A DNA stretch of 64,000 nucleotides from Campylobacter lari (lineage in GTDB: Bacteria; Campylobacterota; Campylobacteria; Campylobacterales; Campylobacteraceae): the NCBI RefSeq assembly GCF_004357905.1, contig NZ_SMTT01000005.1:1-64000 (forward strand). Reading direction: 5' to 3'. Below, piece after piece: positions 35,259-45,137 of the stretch. The first letter of the stretch is position 1. Each line of letters opens with the position of its first letter. A model generated the notes under the pieces. That model did no database searches and was not told where the DNA came from. It saw nothing but the letters and a program-made list of their open reading frames with translations. The position numbers and the translations under genes were made by a program.

Positions 35259-37622
35259 ATGATAAGGATTTTATTTTTATTATTATTAAGCATAAATTAT
35301 ATATTTTCTTTTGAGGTTATTGTTAATAAAGGGGAAGAACAAAATCGTCCCTTTACACTTTTGCATTTAAAAGATAATAAAGATTTTACTTGCAAGAGTA
35401 TTTTTGAATTTGAAAAAACTCATTTTGAGTGTAATGTTTTGGGCGTTAGTAATATGCAATTTCAAAATAAAGAATTTGATGATTTTACAATTTATTTTGA
35501 AAAACACCAAACTTTTTTGACAATTAAAATATATCCTAAAATTTTAGCTAAAATGTTTAATTATTCTCAAGATATTTTTAATGCTAAAGAAATTCAAAGT
35601 CAAAATGGAGATACTTCTAAACATTTTGTGTTTATTTTTACTAAGGATTTAAGGTATTATAAACCTAGCGATGGACTTGATTTTGATATTTATTTTGATG
35701 ATGCATTAATGCCTTATATTGGAGCATTGGATTTAAATTCTAATCCTATGGAAACTTCAAAAAGTGCAGATTTTAATGCATATTTTAATATCAAACAAGA
35801 ATATGAAGCCAAAAAATACGATCAAGTTTTACGAGATGCTGTTAATGCTATTAAGCGTTATCAAGGTAGTGTATTTATGAATGAATTTGAGCTTTATAAA
35901 TTAAGAGCGCAAAATAAGCTTTATACCTATGAGCTTGATAAAGATCAACAAATTTTAGAGCAAATGCTAGATGATGCTAAAAGATGGGTGAGAACTTATA
36001 TTAATGATAAAGATTATACGGAAGTAATGTATATCATGATGAGAGTTTATATGGGCTTATCTCAAAGGTCTAATGTTGATTATATTATTGATACTTTAAG
36101 TACTGAGCATAAAGACGATAAATATACTATAATAGCTTTACTTGATTATGCAGATTATTTATATCATTTGGGTAAAAAAAATATAGCAAATAATATTTAT
36201 CAAGATGTATATTATTCTACTCCGAATGCAGATTTAGCTAGTAGGGCTGCTTTATTTTTGTCTAAAAATTATTTAGAAGCGCAAAATACAAAAGAAGCCA
36301 AGGAGTTAGCAAGTAAAATTTTAGAGTCAAATCCTGAATTTTTTATGAGTGATTTAGAAAATTCTTTATCTTTAGCTAAGGCTTTTAGTAATCATAGAAT
36401 TTATGATTTAAGTTCTAAAATTTATGAGTATATTTTTACGCATTTGACTAAAGTCGATAAGGAATATGAAAGAGTATTAAAAGATCTTTCTTTGGCTTTG
36501 TTAAATGCAAATGAACATACTAAAGCTCAAAAGTATTTAGATCTTTACACAGAAGATTTTCCTTTGGGTGAATATGTGAGTTTAATAAAAGAAGCTCAAG
36601 ATAAAAATTTCTTATATTTAAAAGATAATAATGCAAGTTTTTTACATCAAAGATATGAAGAGATCATGCAAAAGTATGCTGGAGAAATTTCTAGTATGGC
36701 TTTATTTGATAATGTGAGATTATATTTTCAAGAAAAAAATTATGAAAAAGTTGTAAGTTATCAAAAAGACATAGAAAAATATTCCAACAAAGAAATCAAA
36801 AATCTTTTAGAACAAGCTGCTATTTTAGTTTTAGAACAAAATTTAAAAAATGATGAGTGCTTAGCTGCTGTTAAAATATATGATGATTTTAAGGTCTATG
36901 ATGTGGGAAATAAAATACAAAATAAAAAACAAATGCTTGAATGCTTTAAGCGTACTACTCGTATAGAAGAAGCTAAAAAATATATAGTTGAAAATGAAAA
37001 TGATGATATTATTTTTTATAAACTTCAAAGTGCTGATTTAGCGCTTAAAGATAAGCGTTATCGTTTTGTTGTAAAAACAATTAATGATATTTTAAATACA
37101 AGAACTATTATTAGCGATGATGAAAAATTTGAAGCAAATTATATTAAATTTTTTGCTGAACTTAAATTGCAAGATTATAATGCTATGATAAGAACTTTGC
37201 AAAAACTAGAGCAATTTCCTATGAATTATCGTATGGTGGAATTATATTATGAGTTTTTGCGTTATTGTGAAAAAAATAATTTTCTAACAAGTATTTTAAC
37301 TTATGCTCCAAAGGCTATTGATTATCAAAATTTAAAAGGAGTAAATCTTTTTAGTCCGGATTTAGAATTTATCTATATCAAAGCCTTAAAACAAAACAAT
37401 CAAGCTCGACAAGCCTTAACTTTGTTTAAAGATTTGCTTGCTAATCCTTTAAAAGATGATGAGCGCGCAAGAGCTTTTTATATGCAAAGCAATATTTATG
37501 AAGATTTAAAAGATGTACAAAATCAAAAGCAAAGTTTGCAAAATTGTATAGATATTAACACAACAAGCAATTGGCAAAATTTATGTAAAGATAAATTAAA
37601 TGTCTTAAACACTCAGCTTTGA
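35259..37622 (+). CDS. pflA: Flagellar motor accessory protein PflA
   Basis: Periplasmic protein of 787 residues needed for flagellar rotation in C. jejuni, where it is a scaffold component of the enlarged motor. Residues 1-18 form a signal peptide. Residues about 20-165 form a beta-rich N-terminal domain, and most of the rest is helical with tetratricopeptide-like hairpins such as [17 protein letters not shown] and [19 protein letters not shown]. Position directly after nuoN and length agree with recalled Cj1565c. It lacks an upstream ribosome site and may start without a leader. Its last 18 bases overlap the 3' end of convergent miaA. Confidence 0.85.
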   Translation: MIRILFLLLLSINYIFSFEVIVNKGEEQNRPFTLLHLKDNKDFTCKSIFEFEKTHFECNVLGVSNMQFQNKEFDDFTIYFEKHQTFLTIKIYPKILAKMFNYSQDIFNAKEIQSQNGDTSKHFVFIFTKDLRYYKPSDGLDFDIYFDDALMPYIGALDLNSNPMETSKSADFNAYFNIKQEYEAKKYDQVLRDAVNAIKRYQGSVFMNEFELYKLRAQNKLYTYELDKDQQILEQMLDDAKRWVRTYINDKDYTEVMYIMMRVYMGLSQRSNVDYIIDTLSTEHKDDKYTIIALLDYADYLYHLGKKNIANNIYQDVYYSTPNADLASRAALFLSKNYLEAQNTKEAKELASKILESNPEFFMSDLENSLSLAKAFSNHRIYDLSSKIYEYIFTHLTKVDKEYERVLKDLSLALLNANEHTKAQKYLDLYTEDFPLGEYVSLIKEAQDKNFLYLKDNNASFLHQRYEEIMQKYAGEISSMALFDNVRLYFQEKNYEKVVSYQKDIEKYSNKEIKNLLEQAAILVLEQNLKNDECLAAVKIYDDFKVYDVGNKIQNKKQMLECFKRTTRIEEAKKYIVENENDDIIFYKLQSADLALKDKRYRFVVKTINDILNTRTIISDDEKFEANYIKFFAELKLQDYNAMIRTLQKLEQFPMNYRMVELYYEFLRYCEKNNFLTSILTYAPKAIDYQNLKGVNLFSPDLEFIYIKALKQNNQARQALTLFKDLLANPLKDDERARAFYMQSNIYEDLKDVQNQKQSLQNCIDINTTSNWQNLCKDKLNVLNTQL

Positions 37623-38489
37623 TGTTTTTTTTAAAACATAAGCTTTTAAATTTTCATAAGCGTTTTGAAAATCTAAAATTTCTTTGTTGAATTTTTTATT
37701 AAAAGTTCTTTGTCTTTTGGCAAGTTGTCTTGTGTGAATGATGATGAGTTCTTCAAGCTCGTTTAAATTTATTTTTTTATCTAAAAAATCTTTACATTCT
37801 TTTAAGCCTATGGAATTTAGTGCTTTTAAATGATGATCGTAGTTACTATATAGCATTTTAGCTTCATCTATTAAACCCTCATCAAGCATATTTTTAGTGC
37901 GTTTAATAATGCGTTTTTCCAAAAGATCTTTTTGCCAAGAAATTTCAAAAATATCAAGTTTTTTAATTAAAGCTTCTTGTTTTGTTTCTTTTAAAACTTC
38001 GCTTGGGATTTTATTAGTTTGCTCATAAATTCCAAGCCATTTTTTTAAGCGATAGGTGTCGTTTTTTTCTATTTTGGTATGTGGATCAATTTTTATCATT
38101 AAATGATAAATTTCATCATTACTTAGCGTGCTTTGACTTTCTTTGAAATTTTCACTCAAGCCATCCATTAAAGCTTTTAAATAAAAACTAGTTCCACCTG
38201 TGATGATAAGCATTTGATTGTTTTTTTGAGCAAAGGCTTTTGCTTTTTTGTATTCTTCAAAAAATAAAGCAATGTTAAAATGCTCATTGACATTTAATAA
38301 ATTTATGCCAAAATAATCAAGCTCATCTAAGGTTTTTTGCTCTGTTTTGGCTGAAGCGATGTTGATTTGTTTATACACGCAAAGACTATCAAGGCTTAAA
38401 ATGCTTGCATTAAATTCATAAGCTAGTTTGTTAGCAAGTTCTGTTTTGCCACTTGCAGTAGTTCCAATAAGAGCAAATTCAAAAAACAT
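37605..38489 (-). CDS. miaA: tRNA dimethylallyltransferase
   Basis: Adds the isopentenyl group to A37 of tRNAs reading UNN codons. The protein has 294 residues. The P-loop is [11 protein letters not shown] (about 8-18), SLDSLCVYK follows as the family's DSxQxY-like motif, and the substrate-binding [14 protein letters not shown] is at about 99-112. The C-terminal [15 protein letters not shown] is the tRNA-contacting signature. It lies alone on the minus strand, convergent with pflA (18-base overlap) and divergent from the prenyltransferase with 69 bases between starts. It matches recalled Cj0166. Confidence 0.93.
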   Translation of the reverse strand: MFFEFALIGTTASGKTELANKLAYEFNASILSLDSLCVYKQINIASAKTEQKTLDELDYFGINLLNVNEHFNIALFFEEYKKAKAFAQKNNQMLIITGGTSFYLKALMDGLSENFKESQSTLSNDEIYHLMIKIDPHTKIEKNDTYRLKKWLGIYEQTNKIPSEVLKETKQEALIKKLDIFEISWQKDLLEKRIIKRTKNMLDEGLIDEAKMLYSNYDHHLKALNSIGLKECKDFLDKKINLNELEELIIIHTRQLAKRQRTFNKKFNKEILDFQNAYENLKAYVLKKTSKLSV

Positions 38490-38522
38490 CGTAAAAATAT
38501 CCTAAATTTAAAATTATTTTAG

Positions 38523-38528
38523 TAAAAT
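38523..38528 (+). promoter_or_regulatory. Candidate -10 box for the prenyltransferase operon
   Basis: TAAAAT preceded by G, 31 bases before the ATG at 38559. A second AT-rich candidate at 38542-38547 is too close to the start to leave a leader. Confidence 0.4.
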
Positions 38529-38558
38529 CATAACAAAAATATATTATAAAGAGAAAAA

Positions 38559-39434
38559 ATGCCTTTATTAAAAGAAAAATTAAAAGATATTTTGGACTTG
38601 ATTGTTTTTAAGCATTCTATTTTTGCTTTACCATTTTTGTTTGTTTCTATGATTGTAGCTTCTGTTATTTTAAATGATAGCACTTGGTTTGGTTTTAAAG
38701 CTTTGTTTTTGGGTGTTATTTGCGCGGTAAGTGCAAGAAATTTTGCAATGGCAATCAATCGTTTGATGGATGAGGACATTGATAAAAACAATCCAAGATG
38801 TGCAAATAGACCTAATATCGATGGTCGTATAGGTAAAGCTAGCATTTTACTTTTTATTATTTTAAATGCTATTATTTTTGTTTTGGCAAGTTATTTTATC
38901 AACAAACTAGCCTTTGCTCTTTCTTTGCCGGTATTGTTTATTTTAGCTATTTATTCAGCCTTTAAAAGATTTTCATCCCTAGCGCATTTAGTATTAGGAT
39001 TTTGCTTAGGACTTGCTCCTATTGCAGGCAGTATTGTGGTTTTGGGAAGTATTGAAATTTATAGTGTTATTTTGTGTTTGGGTGTTACTTTTTGGACAGC
39101 TGGTTTTGATTTACTTTATGCTTTGCAAGATATGGAGTATGATAAAAAGACAGGCTTGCACTCTATACCTGCTAAATTTGGGCTTGAAGCGACCTTGTTT
39201 ATTTCAGCATTTTGTCATGTTTTAGCAGTGCTTTTTTGGTTTTTATTTGTTTGGGTAGCTCCAACAGGAAATATTGCATTTTTAGGTGTGATTGTTAGTG
39301 CTGTTATTTTATTTTTTGAGCACTGCATTGTTAGAAAGAATTTTGCAAAAATTGACAAAGCATTTTTTACTTTAAATGGGTATTTAAGTATAGTGTTTTT
39401 TATTTTTATATGGGTTGATCTTTTATGGAGATGA
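38559..39434 (+). CDS. mqnP: UbiA-family prenyltransferase of menaquinone synthesis
   Basis: Integral membrane enzyme of 291 residues and about eight helices that joins a polyprenyl chain to an aromatic ring precursor. The two Asp-rich motifs are NRLMDEDIDKNNPR (about 68-81) and LYALQDMEYDKKTG (about 186-199). Campylobacters make menaquinone by the futalosine route and not ubiquinone, so MqnP is the fitting assignment, though such genes are often named ubiA. It is the first gene of a long plus-strand run and overlaps the next gene by ten bases. It matches recalled Cj0164c. Confidence 0.85.
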   Translation: MPLLKEKLKDILDLIVFKHSIFALPFLFVSMIVASVILNDSTWFGFKALFLGVICAVSARNFAMAINRLMDEDIDKNNPRCANRPNIDGRIGKASILLFIILNAIIFVLASYFINKLAFALSLPVLFILAIYSAFKRFSSLAHLVLGFCLGLAPIAGSIVVLGSIEIYSVILCLGVTFWTAGFDLLYALQDMEYDKKTGLHSIPAKFGLEATLFISAFCHVLAVLFWFLFVWVAPTGNIAFLGVIVSAVILFFEHCIVRKNFAKIDKAFFTLNGYLSIVFFIFIWVDLLWR

Positions 39435-39928
39435 AATTTTTTAAAAGTTCTTTGGAATTAGAATTTGAAGAGAGCACAGAAAGATATGAAGAGTTTTTGC
39501 AAGAATATGTTTCAAGTAATAATTATGTCAATTTAAGCAAATGGAAAAAGCTTGCTTCAAGGGTAGAATTTAGCGAGGGTGAGCAGTTGATTTTTGATTT
39601 GCTTATGGATTTAAAGCAAGAATTGTATTTGATAAAAAATGATATTAATAAAACAAAATTATTTGTTAATTTAAAATATAAATCTTTTGTGATTGGGGTA
39701 AATTTTACACATATTCAATTTAAAGATAGGTGTTTAATGCAAGATGAAGATTATTATGCTAGATTTAATTTAAATGGTCAAAAAATTAGTATTTTTTTTA
39801 AAGCATTAAATGAGAATGAAGCAAAAATCACGCAAATAAAAGCAGAAGATGGGCTTGTGTATGATAATTTTGTAGCAAATATGCAAAGAGCAATGATTAA
39901 AATTTTAAAGGAGCAAGAAAATGGATAG
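39425..39928 (+). CDS. Conserved hypothetical protein
   Basis: A 167-residue cytosolic protein, acidic at the N-terminus, with mixed helices and strands and no membrane segment. I recognise no motif. The pattern of alternating beta strands at about 75-125 (LFVNLKYKSFVIGVNFTHI) recalls a small PilZ-like barrel, but the PilZ RxxxR and DxSxxG motifs are absent. It overlaps both neighbours and shares the operon with the prenyltransferase and moaA. It matches recalled Cj0163c. Confidence 0.75.
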   Translation: MEMKFFKSSLELEFEESTERYEEFLQEYVSSNNYVNLSKWKKLASRVEFSEGEQLIFDLLMDLKQELYLIKNDINKTKLFVNLKYKSFVIGVNFTHIQFKDRCLMQDEDYYARFNLNGQKISIFFKALNENEAKITQIKAEDGLVYDNFVANMQRAMIKILKEQENG

Positions 39929-40442
39929 TGATTTATTATTGTGGCTAGTTGTAGCTTTATTAATTTTTGCTATGTTTGCTTATATGATGATTAAAGAAAA
40001 AGAAAGTATTGTTAAGATCAATGAGCTTGGTAAAATGATAGAAGATTTAAATAAACAATATCATTATTTAAAAAAAGAAAGTTTAGATGAGCAAGAGCAA
40101 GAAAAAGAAGAAATAGACACTGAAGCCATAAGAGAAGAATTAAAAGAAGAACTTTTGCAGGTGCTAGAACAAAAAATCAATCAAAATATTATTCCTATTT
40201 TAAGTGCTTTAAAAGAAGTGGAAGAAGTAATTGAAGAATTTCAAAGTGAGCAAAAAAATCGTTTATTAAATTTAGAACAAAAAACCCAAAGTATTACAAA
40301 ATTAAGCCCAAGCTATGATAATGAAGAGCAAAAAGTTATCGAACTTTTTAATCAAAAAAAATCCATAGAGCAAATTGCCAAAGATTTGCGTATAGGTATG
40401 GGCAGGGTTGAGCTTATTTTAAAATTTAATAAATTATTATAA
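39921..40442 (+). CDS. Membrane-anchored coiled-coil protein with a C-terminal helix-turn-helix-like segment
   Basis: A 173-residue protein. One N-terminal helix (about 4-22) anchors it. Residues about 28-125 are rich in Glu, Lys and Gln and look like a coiled coil. The last 35 residues (VIELFNQKKSIEQIAKDLRI and onward) resemble a small DUF6115-type helix-turn-helix domain. The domain would face the cytoplasm. It overlaps the preceding gene by eight bases and precedes moaA by nine. It matches recalled Cj0162c. The function is not known to me. Confidence 0.75.
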   Translation: MDSDLLLWLVVALLIFAMFAYMMIKEKESIVKINELGKMIEDLNKQYHYLKKESLDEQEQEKEEIDTEAIREELKEELLQVLEQKINQNIIPILSALKEVEEVIEEFQSEQKNRLLNLEQKTQSITKLSPSYDNEEQKVIELFNQKKSIEQIAKDLRIGMGRVELILKFNKLL

Positions 40443-40451
40443 AGGCCTTTG

Positions 40452-41420
40452 ATGTTAGTAGATAGCTATGGAAGAGTGATTGATTATTTAAGAATTTCAG
40501 TAACACAAAGATGTAATTTTCGTTGCCTTTATTGTATGCCAAAAACTCCATTTGAATGGAGTGCTAAGGAAAATCTTTTATCATTTGAAGAACTTTTTAT
40601 GTTTGTTAAAGTTTGCATTGATGAAGGAGTTAAGAAAATTCGTATTACAGGTGGTGAGCCTTTAGTAAGAAAAGATTTGCATAAATTTATTGCTATGATT
40701 AGTGAGTATAAGCAAGATATAGATCTAGCGCTTACTACTAATGCTTCTTTATTAAAACAACAAGCAAAGGATTTAAAACAAGCGGGCTTAAAAAGAATTA
40801 ACATCTCTTTGGATACTTTAAAAGAAGAAGTGGCCTTTAAATTAGCTCAAAAAAACATACTCAAAGATGTGTTAAATGGTATTAATGAGGCTTTAGAATT
40901 AGGTTTTAATATTAAATTTAACACCGTAGCTCTTAAAGGGATTAATGATAGTGAATTTATCGATCTTTTAGAATTTGCCAAAGCACGCAAAAGCCAAATT
41001 CGCTTTATAGAATTTATGGAAAATTATCATGCTTATGGAGATTTAAAAGGCTTAAAATCAACAGAAATTTTAAATATCATTGCTCAAAAGTATTCTTTTA
41101 AACAAGGACAAAAAAGTCCAAATGCACCTGCGACTATTTATGAACTTGAAGATGGGTATGAGTTTGGCATTATTGATCCACATAGCCATGATTTTTGTGA
41201 TAGTTGTAACCGTATAAGGCTTTCAGCCGAAGGGCTTTTAATACCTTGTTTATATTATGATGAGGCTTTAAGCATTAAAAAAGCTATACGCAATAAAGAC
41301 ATAGCAGGTGCTTGTGAAGTTTTAAAAACCGTGATAAAAAATAAATCAGAAAAAAATAGATGGGCAGAAAATGATGCCAATCAAAGTTCTACAAGAGCCT
41401 TTTATCAAACAGGTGGATAA
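40452..41420 (+). CDS. moaA: GTP 3',8-cyclase, molybdenum cofactor synthesis
   Basis: Radical SAM enzyme for the first step of molybdopterin synthesis, 322 residues. The SAM cluster site is [10 protein letters not shown] (about 20-29), the SAM-binding ITGGEP follows, and the second cluster is [18 protein letters not shown] near residues 258-275. The two C-terminal Gly residues that finish the family (TGG) are present. The ATG at 40452 is preferred over TTG at 40449, as AAAGG at 40441-40445 gives normal spacing. The cofactor is needed by the reductase at the left end. It overlaps queE by one base and matches recalled Cj0161c. Confidence 0.94.
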   Translation: MLVDSYGRVIDYLRISVTQRCNFRCLYCMPKTPFEWSAKENLLSFEELFMFVKVCIDEGVKKIRITGGEPLVRKDLHKFIAMISEYKQDIDLALTTNASLLKQQAKDLKQAGLKRINISLDTLKEEVAFKLAQKNILKDVLNGINEALELGFNIKFNTVALKGINDSEFIDLLEFAKARKSQIRFIEFMENYHAYGDLKGLKSTEILNIIAQKYSFKQGQKSPNAPATIYELEDGYEFGIIDPHSHDFCDSCNRIRLSAEGLLIPCLYYDEALSIKKAIRNKDIAGACEVLKTVIKNKSEKNRWAENDANQSSTRAFYQTGG

Positions 41421-42169
41421 TGGAAGTTGTTGAAACTTTTTTAAGCTTGCAAGGTGAGGGAAAATATAGTGGAAATTTGGCTATATTTGTAAGATTTGCC
41501 GGGTGTAATTTTAACTGCGCAGGCTTTGGAGTAAAAAAAGAAAAAGATTCTAAAATACTTTTGGGCTGTGATACTATAAGAGCTGTTTTTACTAAAGAAT
41601 TTAAAACTTGTTATAAAACATATACTTCAACAAAGCTTTTTGATGAGGTTTTGAAGCTAGCAAATTCACACAAAGCTATAGTTGTAATTACAGGTGGTGA
41701 GCCTTTGTTAAATTATCAAAATAAAGATTTTTTGTGTTTTATTAATTTACTTTTAGAAAATGATTTTATGGTGCATTTTGAAACGAATGCAAGTATTGAA
41801 ATTGATTTTGAAAAATATCCTTTGTATAAAAAATGTTATTTTGCTTTAGGAGTAAAGCTTAGCAATAGTGGTGTAAAAAAAGAAAAAAGAATTAATGAAA
41901 AAGCTTTGAAAGCTTTTAAAAATTATGCTAAGGAAAGTTTTTATAAATTTGTTTTGGATAAGGATTTTTTACAAGAAAATAAAGCCTTAAAAGAAATCAA
42001 TGAAATTTTACAAGTTTGTAAAAATGATGTTTTTTGTATGCCTATGGGGTCAAATGAAGAAGAAATTTCCAAAAATGCCTTAAGTGTTGCTGAATTTTGT
42101 ATAAAAAATGGATATAATTACTCCGATAGATTGCATATTAGAATTTGGGGAGATAAAGAAGGCGTATGA
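41420..42169 (+). CDS. queE: 7-carboxy-7-deazaguanine synthase
   Basis: Radical SAM enzyme of queuosine synthesis, 249 residues, converting the QueD product to 7-carboxy-7-deazaguanine. The start [19 protein letters not shown] is typical. The cluster motif is altered: CNFNC is followed by a Lys-rich insert before the third region with GCD, instead of the plain CxxxCxxC. This fits the longer-loop QueE variants. [11 protein letters not shown] binds SAM. It overlaps moaA by one and queD by four bases. It matches recalled Cj0160c. Confidence 0.87.
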   Translation: MEVVETFLSLQGEGKYSGNLAIFVRFAGCNFNCAGFGVKKEKDSKILLGCDTIRAVFTKEFKTCYKTYTSTKLFDEVLKLANSHKAIVVITGGEPLLNYQNKDFLCFINLLLENDFMVHFETNASIEIDFEKYPLYKKCYFALGVKLSNSGVKKEKRINEKALKAFKNYAKESFYKFVLDKDFLQENKALKEINEILQVCKNDVFCMPMGSNEEEISKNALSVAEFCIKNGYNYSDRLHIRIWGDKEGV

Positions 42170-42750
42170 TTATTAGAAAAATATTTGAATTTGAAAATGC
42201 TCATATTGTTAGATTTTGTAGCTCCAAGCGATGTAAAACAAGCATACATGGCCACTCTTATAAGGTAGAAATTTTACTTGAGAGTAAATACCTTGATAAT
42301 GCTGGAATGGTGTATGATTTTGGTTTGTTAAAAGATGAGATAAAACAAATTATTGATAGTTTTGATCATGCTATTACGCTTTTTAAAGATGATGATAAAG
42401 CTTATTTAGAAGATATGAAAAAGCACTCGCAAAGATGGGTGAGTTTACCTGTGAATGTAAGTGCGGAAAATTTTGTACGCATATTTTTTGTACTGATTGA
42501 TACTTTGCTTTTAAAGACTAAGATGGTCAATGGTGAGCAAGGTGTTAGTTTAAAAAGCATTATTGTACATGAAACAAGAACAGGTTATGCACAAGGTTTT
42601 AGAGAAGATGCTTATAGTGAATTTTTACCAAAGATTGATTTGGCAGATATTGACTTTTCGCAAGCTATAAGAGATGAATGGAAAAATAAAGATTTTTTTG
42701 AAAAACTTCAAGATGTAAATTTTGTTTTTATCAATCAAAAGGAGGTGTAA
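42166..42750 (+). CDS. queD: 6-carboxytetrahydropterin synthase
   Basis: Second step of queuosine synthesis, 194 residues of the PTPS family. The zinc histidines are in ENAHIV (His13) and IHGHSY (about 28-33), and the catalytic Cys is in SSKRCKTS just before them. The Asp/His pair is in FDHAITL, and the ETRTGYA-like [12 protein letters not shown] binds the pterin. The family is often near 120 residues, so the extra length lies mostly in the C-terminal half, as in other epsilonproteobacterial members. It matches recalled Cj0159c. Confidence 0.9.
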   Translation: MIIRKIFEFENAHIVRFCSSKRCKTSIHGHSYKVEILLESKYLDNAGMVYDFGLLKDEIKQIIDSFDHAITLFKDDDKAYLEDMKKHSQRWVSLPVNVSAENFVRIFFVLIDTLLLKTKMVNGEQGVSLKSIIVHETRTGYAQGFREDAYSEFLPKIDLADIDFSQAIRDEWKNKDFFEKLQDVNFVFINQKEV

Positions 42751-42950
42751 TGAAAAAGATTTTATTGATTGTGCCAATATTGCTTTTTATGGCTTGTTCA
42801 AATCAAGAGAATAAAAATATAAAAAAAGAAATACAAACCGAGCAAGTTCAGATTGAACAAAGTGATTCTAATGTCATTATAGATGATGAAACACTTCCTA
42901 TACCTGTTGATGATGATATACAAGATGAAAATAATACACAAGGACAATAA
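42750..42950 (+). CDS. Small lipoprotein, unknown function
   Basis: A 66-residue protein with a signal peptide ending in the lipobox LFMAC, so Cys16 should be lipidated. The mature part is short, acidic and low in complexity (many Asp, Glu, Asn and Gln), without a folded domain I can see. An excellent AAGGAGGT (42739-42746) lies just upstream, and one-base overlaps tie it to queD and the next gene. The position matches recalled Cj0158c, annotated there as a haem-binding lipoprotein, but I see no haem motif here. Confidence 0.8.
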   Translation: MKKILLIVPILLFMACSNQENKNIKKEIQTEQVQIEQSDSNVIIDDETLPIPVDDDIQDENNTQGQ

Positions 42951-43360
42951 TGGATCAAAGTTATGAATTTTTTTTAGCATTGCATGTGTATAGTTTATAT
43001 ACAAATGGTTTTTTAATGTTGTTTTATTTGTATTTGACTCAAAGTAACTTCTCACAAGAATTTATCTTTATAAAAAGAATTCGTCTATTTTTACCAATTT
43101 ATTATTTGTTTTTAGCAATTACACTTTTTACTGGAAGTTTGTTATGGGCTTTAAAGCATTTTGAATTTAATTTCTATGTGCTTTCTATGTGGTTTTGTTG
43201 GATTTTGATTTTTGCTTTGGCTGTTTATCAATTTGTTTTATTTAAAAAAGCAAGATTGTTTAAACGCTATGCTAAATTTAGATTTTTAAGTTTTTTTATT
43301 TTGTGTTTAGGTATATTCTTGCTTTTTGTACCTTATTTGCTTAAGAGGTTTTATTTTTAA
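42950..43360 (+). CDS. Four-helix membrane protein, unknown function
   Basis: A 136-residue integral membrane protein with four predicted helices (about 8-28, 48-68, 74-96 and 109-128) and a basic C-terminus. There are no metal or haem motifs beyond a single His near the N-terminus and one in a loop. It lies between the small lipoprotein and rsmE, with one-base overlaps on both sides, so it is clearly expressed with them. It matches recalled Cj0157c. The family is not known to me. Confidence 0.75.
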   Translation: MDQSYEFFLALHVYSLYTNGFLMLFYLYLTQSNFSQEFIFIKRIRLFLPIYYLFLAITLFTGSLLWALKHFEFNFYVLSMWFCWILIFALAVYQFVLFKKARLFKRYAKFRFLSFFILCLGIFLLFVPYLLKRFYF

Positions 43361-44022
43361 TGCAATTTTTATATCACCCACAAAGTGGTGCTGTAAGTTT
43401 AGAGCTAGAAAATGAAGCCTTTTTACACTTAAAGGCTCGAAGAATTAAAGTGAGTGATAAAATTATATTAAAGAATTTGAAAGATTTTTATGCTTACACT
43501 TATGAATGCATAGAGCTTTCTAGACGCTCTTGCATATTAAATTTACTTGATAAAAAAGAAGAAAAACAAGAATTAAAAACATATATACATTTAGCTTTGG
43601 CGGTGATTGATCCAAAGGTTATAGAAAAAACTTTACCTTTTTTAAATGAACTTGGAGTAGCAAAACTTTCTTTTGTGTATATGGAATACTCGCAAAAAAA
43701 TTTTAAATTAGATTTTAAAAGAATGGAAAAAATTCTTATAGAATCATCCCAGCAATGCGGTCGTGCTTCTTTAATGGAACTTGAAAGTTTTGATGACTTT
43801 AAAAAATTTCAGCAAGCTTATGAAAATATTGTTTTGATAGATTTTGAAGGTAAAGATTTGATGAATTTTGATCCCGATAGATATGTATTTTTGGTTGGGG
43901 CTGAAGGCGGATTTTCGCAAAAAGAAAGAGAAATAAATATAAAAAGAGCAAAATTACAAGCCAACTATATACTTAAAGCACAAACAGCACTTATAGGGGT
44001 TGCTTCAAAATTTATAATTTAA
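43360..44022 (+). CDS. rsmE: 16S rRNA m3U1498 methyltransferase
   Basis: SPOUT-fold enzyme of 220 residues that methylates U1498 of 16S rRNA. An N-terminal PUA-like domain (about 1-65) is followed by the knot: ESSQQCGRASL (about 128-138), VFLVGAEGGFSQKE (about 170-183) and the C-terminal LKAQTALIGVASKF, whose usual form is LRTETA. It starts on the stop of the preceding gene and is followed by a 77-base gap. It matches recalled Cj0156c. Confidence 0.9.
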   Translation: MQFLYHPQSGAVSLELENEAFLHLKARRIKVSDKIILKNLKDFYAYTYECIELSRRSCILNLLDKKEEKQELKTYIHLALAVIDPKVIEKTLPFLNELGVAKLSFVYMEYSQKNFKLDFKRMEKILIESSQQCGRASLMELESFDDFKKFQQAYENIVLIDFEGKDLMNFDPDRYVFLVGAEGGFSQKEREINIKRAKLQANYILKAQTALIGVASKFII

Positions 44023-44062
44023 AAGCATGCTTAAATTTAGCTATTTTTTATATAAAAATCTA

Positions 44063-44068
44063 TATAAT
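44063..44068 (+). promoter_or_regulatory. -10 box of rpmE
   Basis: A perfect TATAAT (context ctaTATAATt), 32 bases before the rpmE ATG, with AAAAAGGA just before the start. It gives the ribosomal protein gene its own promoter inside the long gene run. Confidence 0.65.
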
Positions 44069-44099
44069 TACGCCTTAATGTTTTGAAAAAGGATAAACA

Positions 44100-44300
44100 A
44101 TGAAGAAAGAAATTCACCCAGAATATGTAGAGTGTAAAGTTAGTTGTGCTTGTGGAAATTCTTTTACTACTAAGTCAAATAAATCAGAAATTAAAGTTGA
44201 TATTTGTTCAAGCTGCCACCCATTCTTTACAGGTAGTGAAAAAATCGTAGATGCTGCGGGTCGTGTAGAGAAATTTAAGAAAAAATACGCAATGCAATAA
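44100..44300 (+). CDS. rpmE: 50S ribosomal protein L31
   Basis: A 66-residue ribosomal protein of the zinc-binding (C+) type. The four cysteines are in CACG (about 14-17) and CSSC (about 36-39), where the family has CxC and CxxC. The start [18 protein letters not shown] and the HPFFTG segment are diagnostic. It has its own promoter, and its stop overlaps the rsmI start by one base. It matches recalled Cj0155c. Confidence 0.96.
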   Translation: MKKEIHPEYVECKVSCACGNSFTTKSNKSEIKVDICSSCHPFFTGSEKIVDAAGRVEKFKKKYAMQ

Positions 44301-45118
44301 TGTTATATTTTATTCCTACGCCCATAGGAAATTTAAACGATATTTCTTTTCATTCTTTAGAAATTTTACAAAAATGCAAGCTCTTTTTATGTGAAGATAC
44401 AAGAGTTTGCAAATCTTTAATTCATCTTCTTAATGAAAAATTTAATTTAGAAATAAAGCCTGATAAATATATAGCTTTACATACTCATAATGAAAAAGAT
44501 TTTTTAGCAAAAATAGATGAGGATTTTTTTAAACAAGATATTGCATATTTAAGTGATGCAGGTATGCCAGGTATTAGCGATCCGGGGCAATTTTTAATCG
44601 AATATGCTATTAAAAACAATATTGACTATGAAGTCTTAACAGGATCAAATGCTGCTTTGCTTGCATTGGTTTCAAGTGCATTTTGTAAAAAAGAATTTAT
44701 TTTTATGGGTTTTTTGGCCAATAAAAATCCTCAAAGACAAAAAGATATTGAAAATTTAATGCTTAATCCTTATCCTAGTATAGTTTATGAAGCACCCACT
44801 AGAATACTTAATTTAGTAGAAGAAATTAGTAAAATTGATCCTTTAAGAGAAATTTTTATCATAAAAGAAGCAACAAAGAAATTTGAAACTAAATTTAGAG
44901 CAGAAGCTTTAGAGGTTTTGGAAAAATTAAAAACAATGGATTTACGCGGTGAATGGTGTGCAGTGGTAAATGCCAAAGAAAAGCAATTTCATCAAAATAC
45001 CTTGTGTGAGCAAGATATTTATGAGCTTGATTTATCTTTAAAGACAAAGGCAAAACTTCTTTCGAAAATCAATGCAAAATCTCCAAAAGAAAATTATCAA
45101 AAACTGCTTTTAAGTTGA
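44300..45118 (+). CDS. rsmI: 16S rRNA 2'-O-methyltransferase, C1402
   Basis: Tetrapyrrole-methylase-fold enzyme of 272 residues that methylates the ribose of C1402. The start IPTPIGNLNDIS, the CEDTR motif near residue 33 and SDAGMPGISDPG (about 86-97) are family hallmarks. The C-terminal part is shorter on recognisable motifs but of normal length. It overlaps rpmE by one base and is followed by the SpoU methylase after 19 bases. It matches recalled Cj0154c. Confidence 0.92.
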   Translation: MLYFIPTPIGNLNDISFHSLEILQKCKLFLCEDTRVCKSLIHLLNEKFNLEIKPDKYIALHTHNEKDFLAKIDEDFFKQDIAYLSDAGMPGISDPGQFLIEYAIKNNIDYEVLTGSNAALLALVSSAFCKKEFIFMGFLANKNPQRQKDIENLMLNPYPSIVYEAPTRILNLVEEISKIDPLREIFIIKEATKKFETKFRAEALEVLEKLKTMDLRGEWCAVVNAKEKQFHQNTLCEQDIYELDLSLKTKAKLLSKINAKSPKENYQKLLLS

Positions 45119-45137
45119 ATTTGGTTATTATTTAAAA

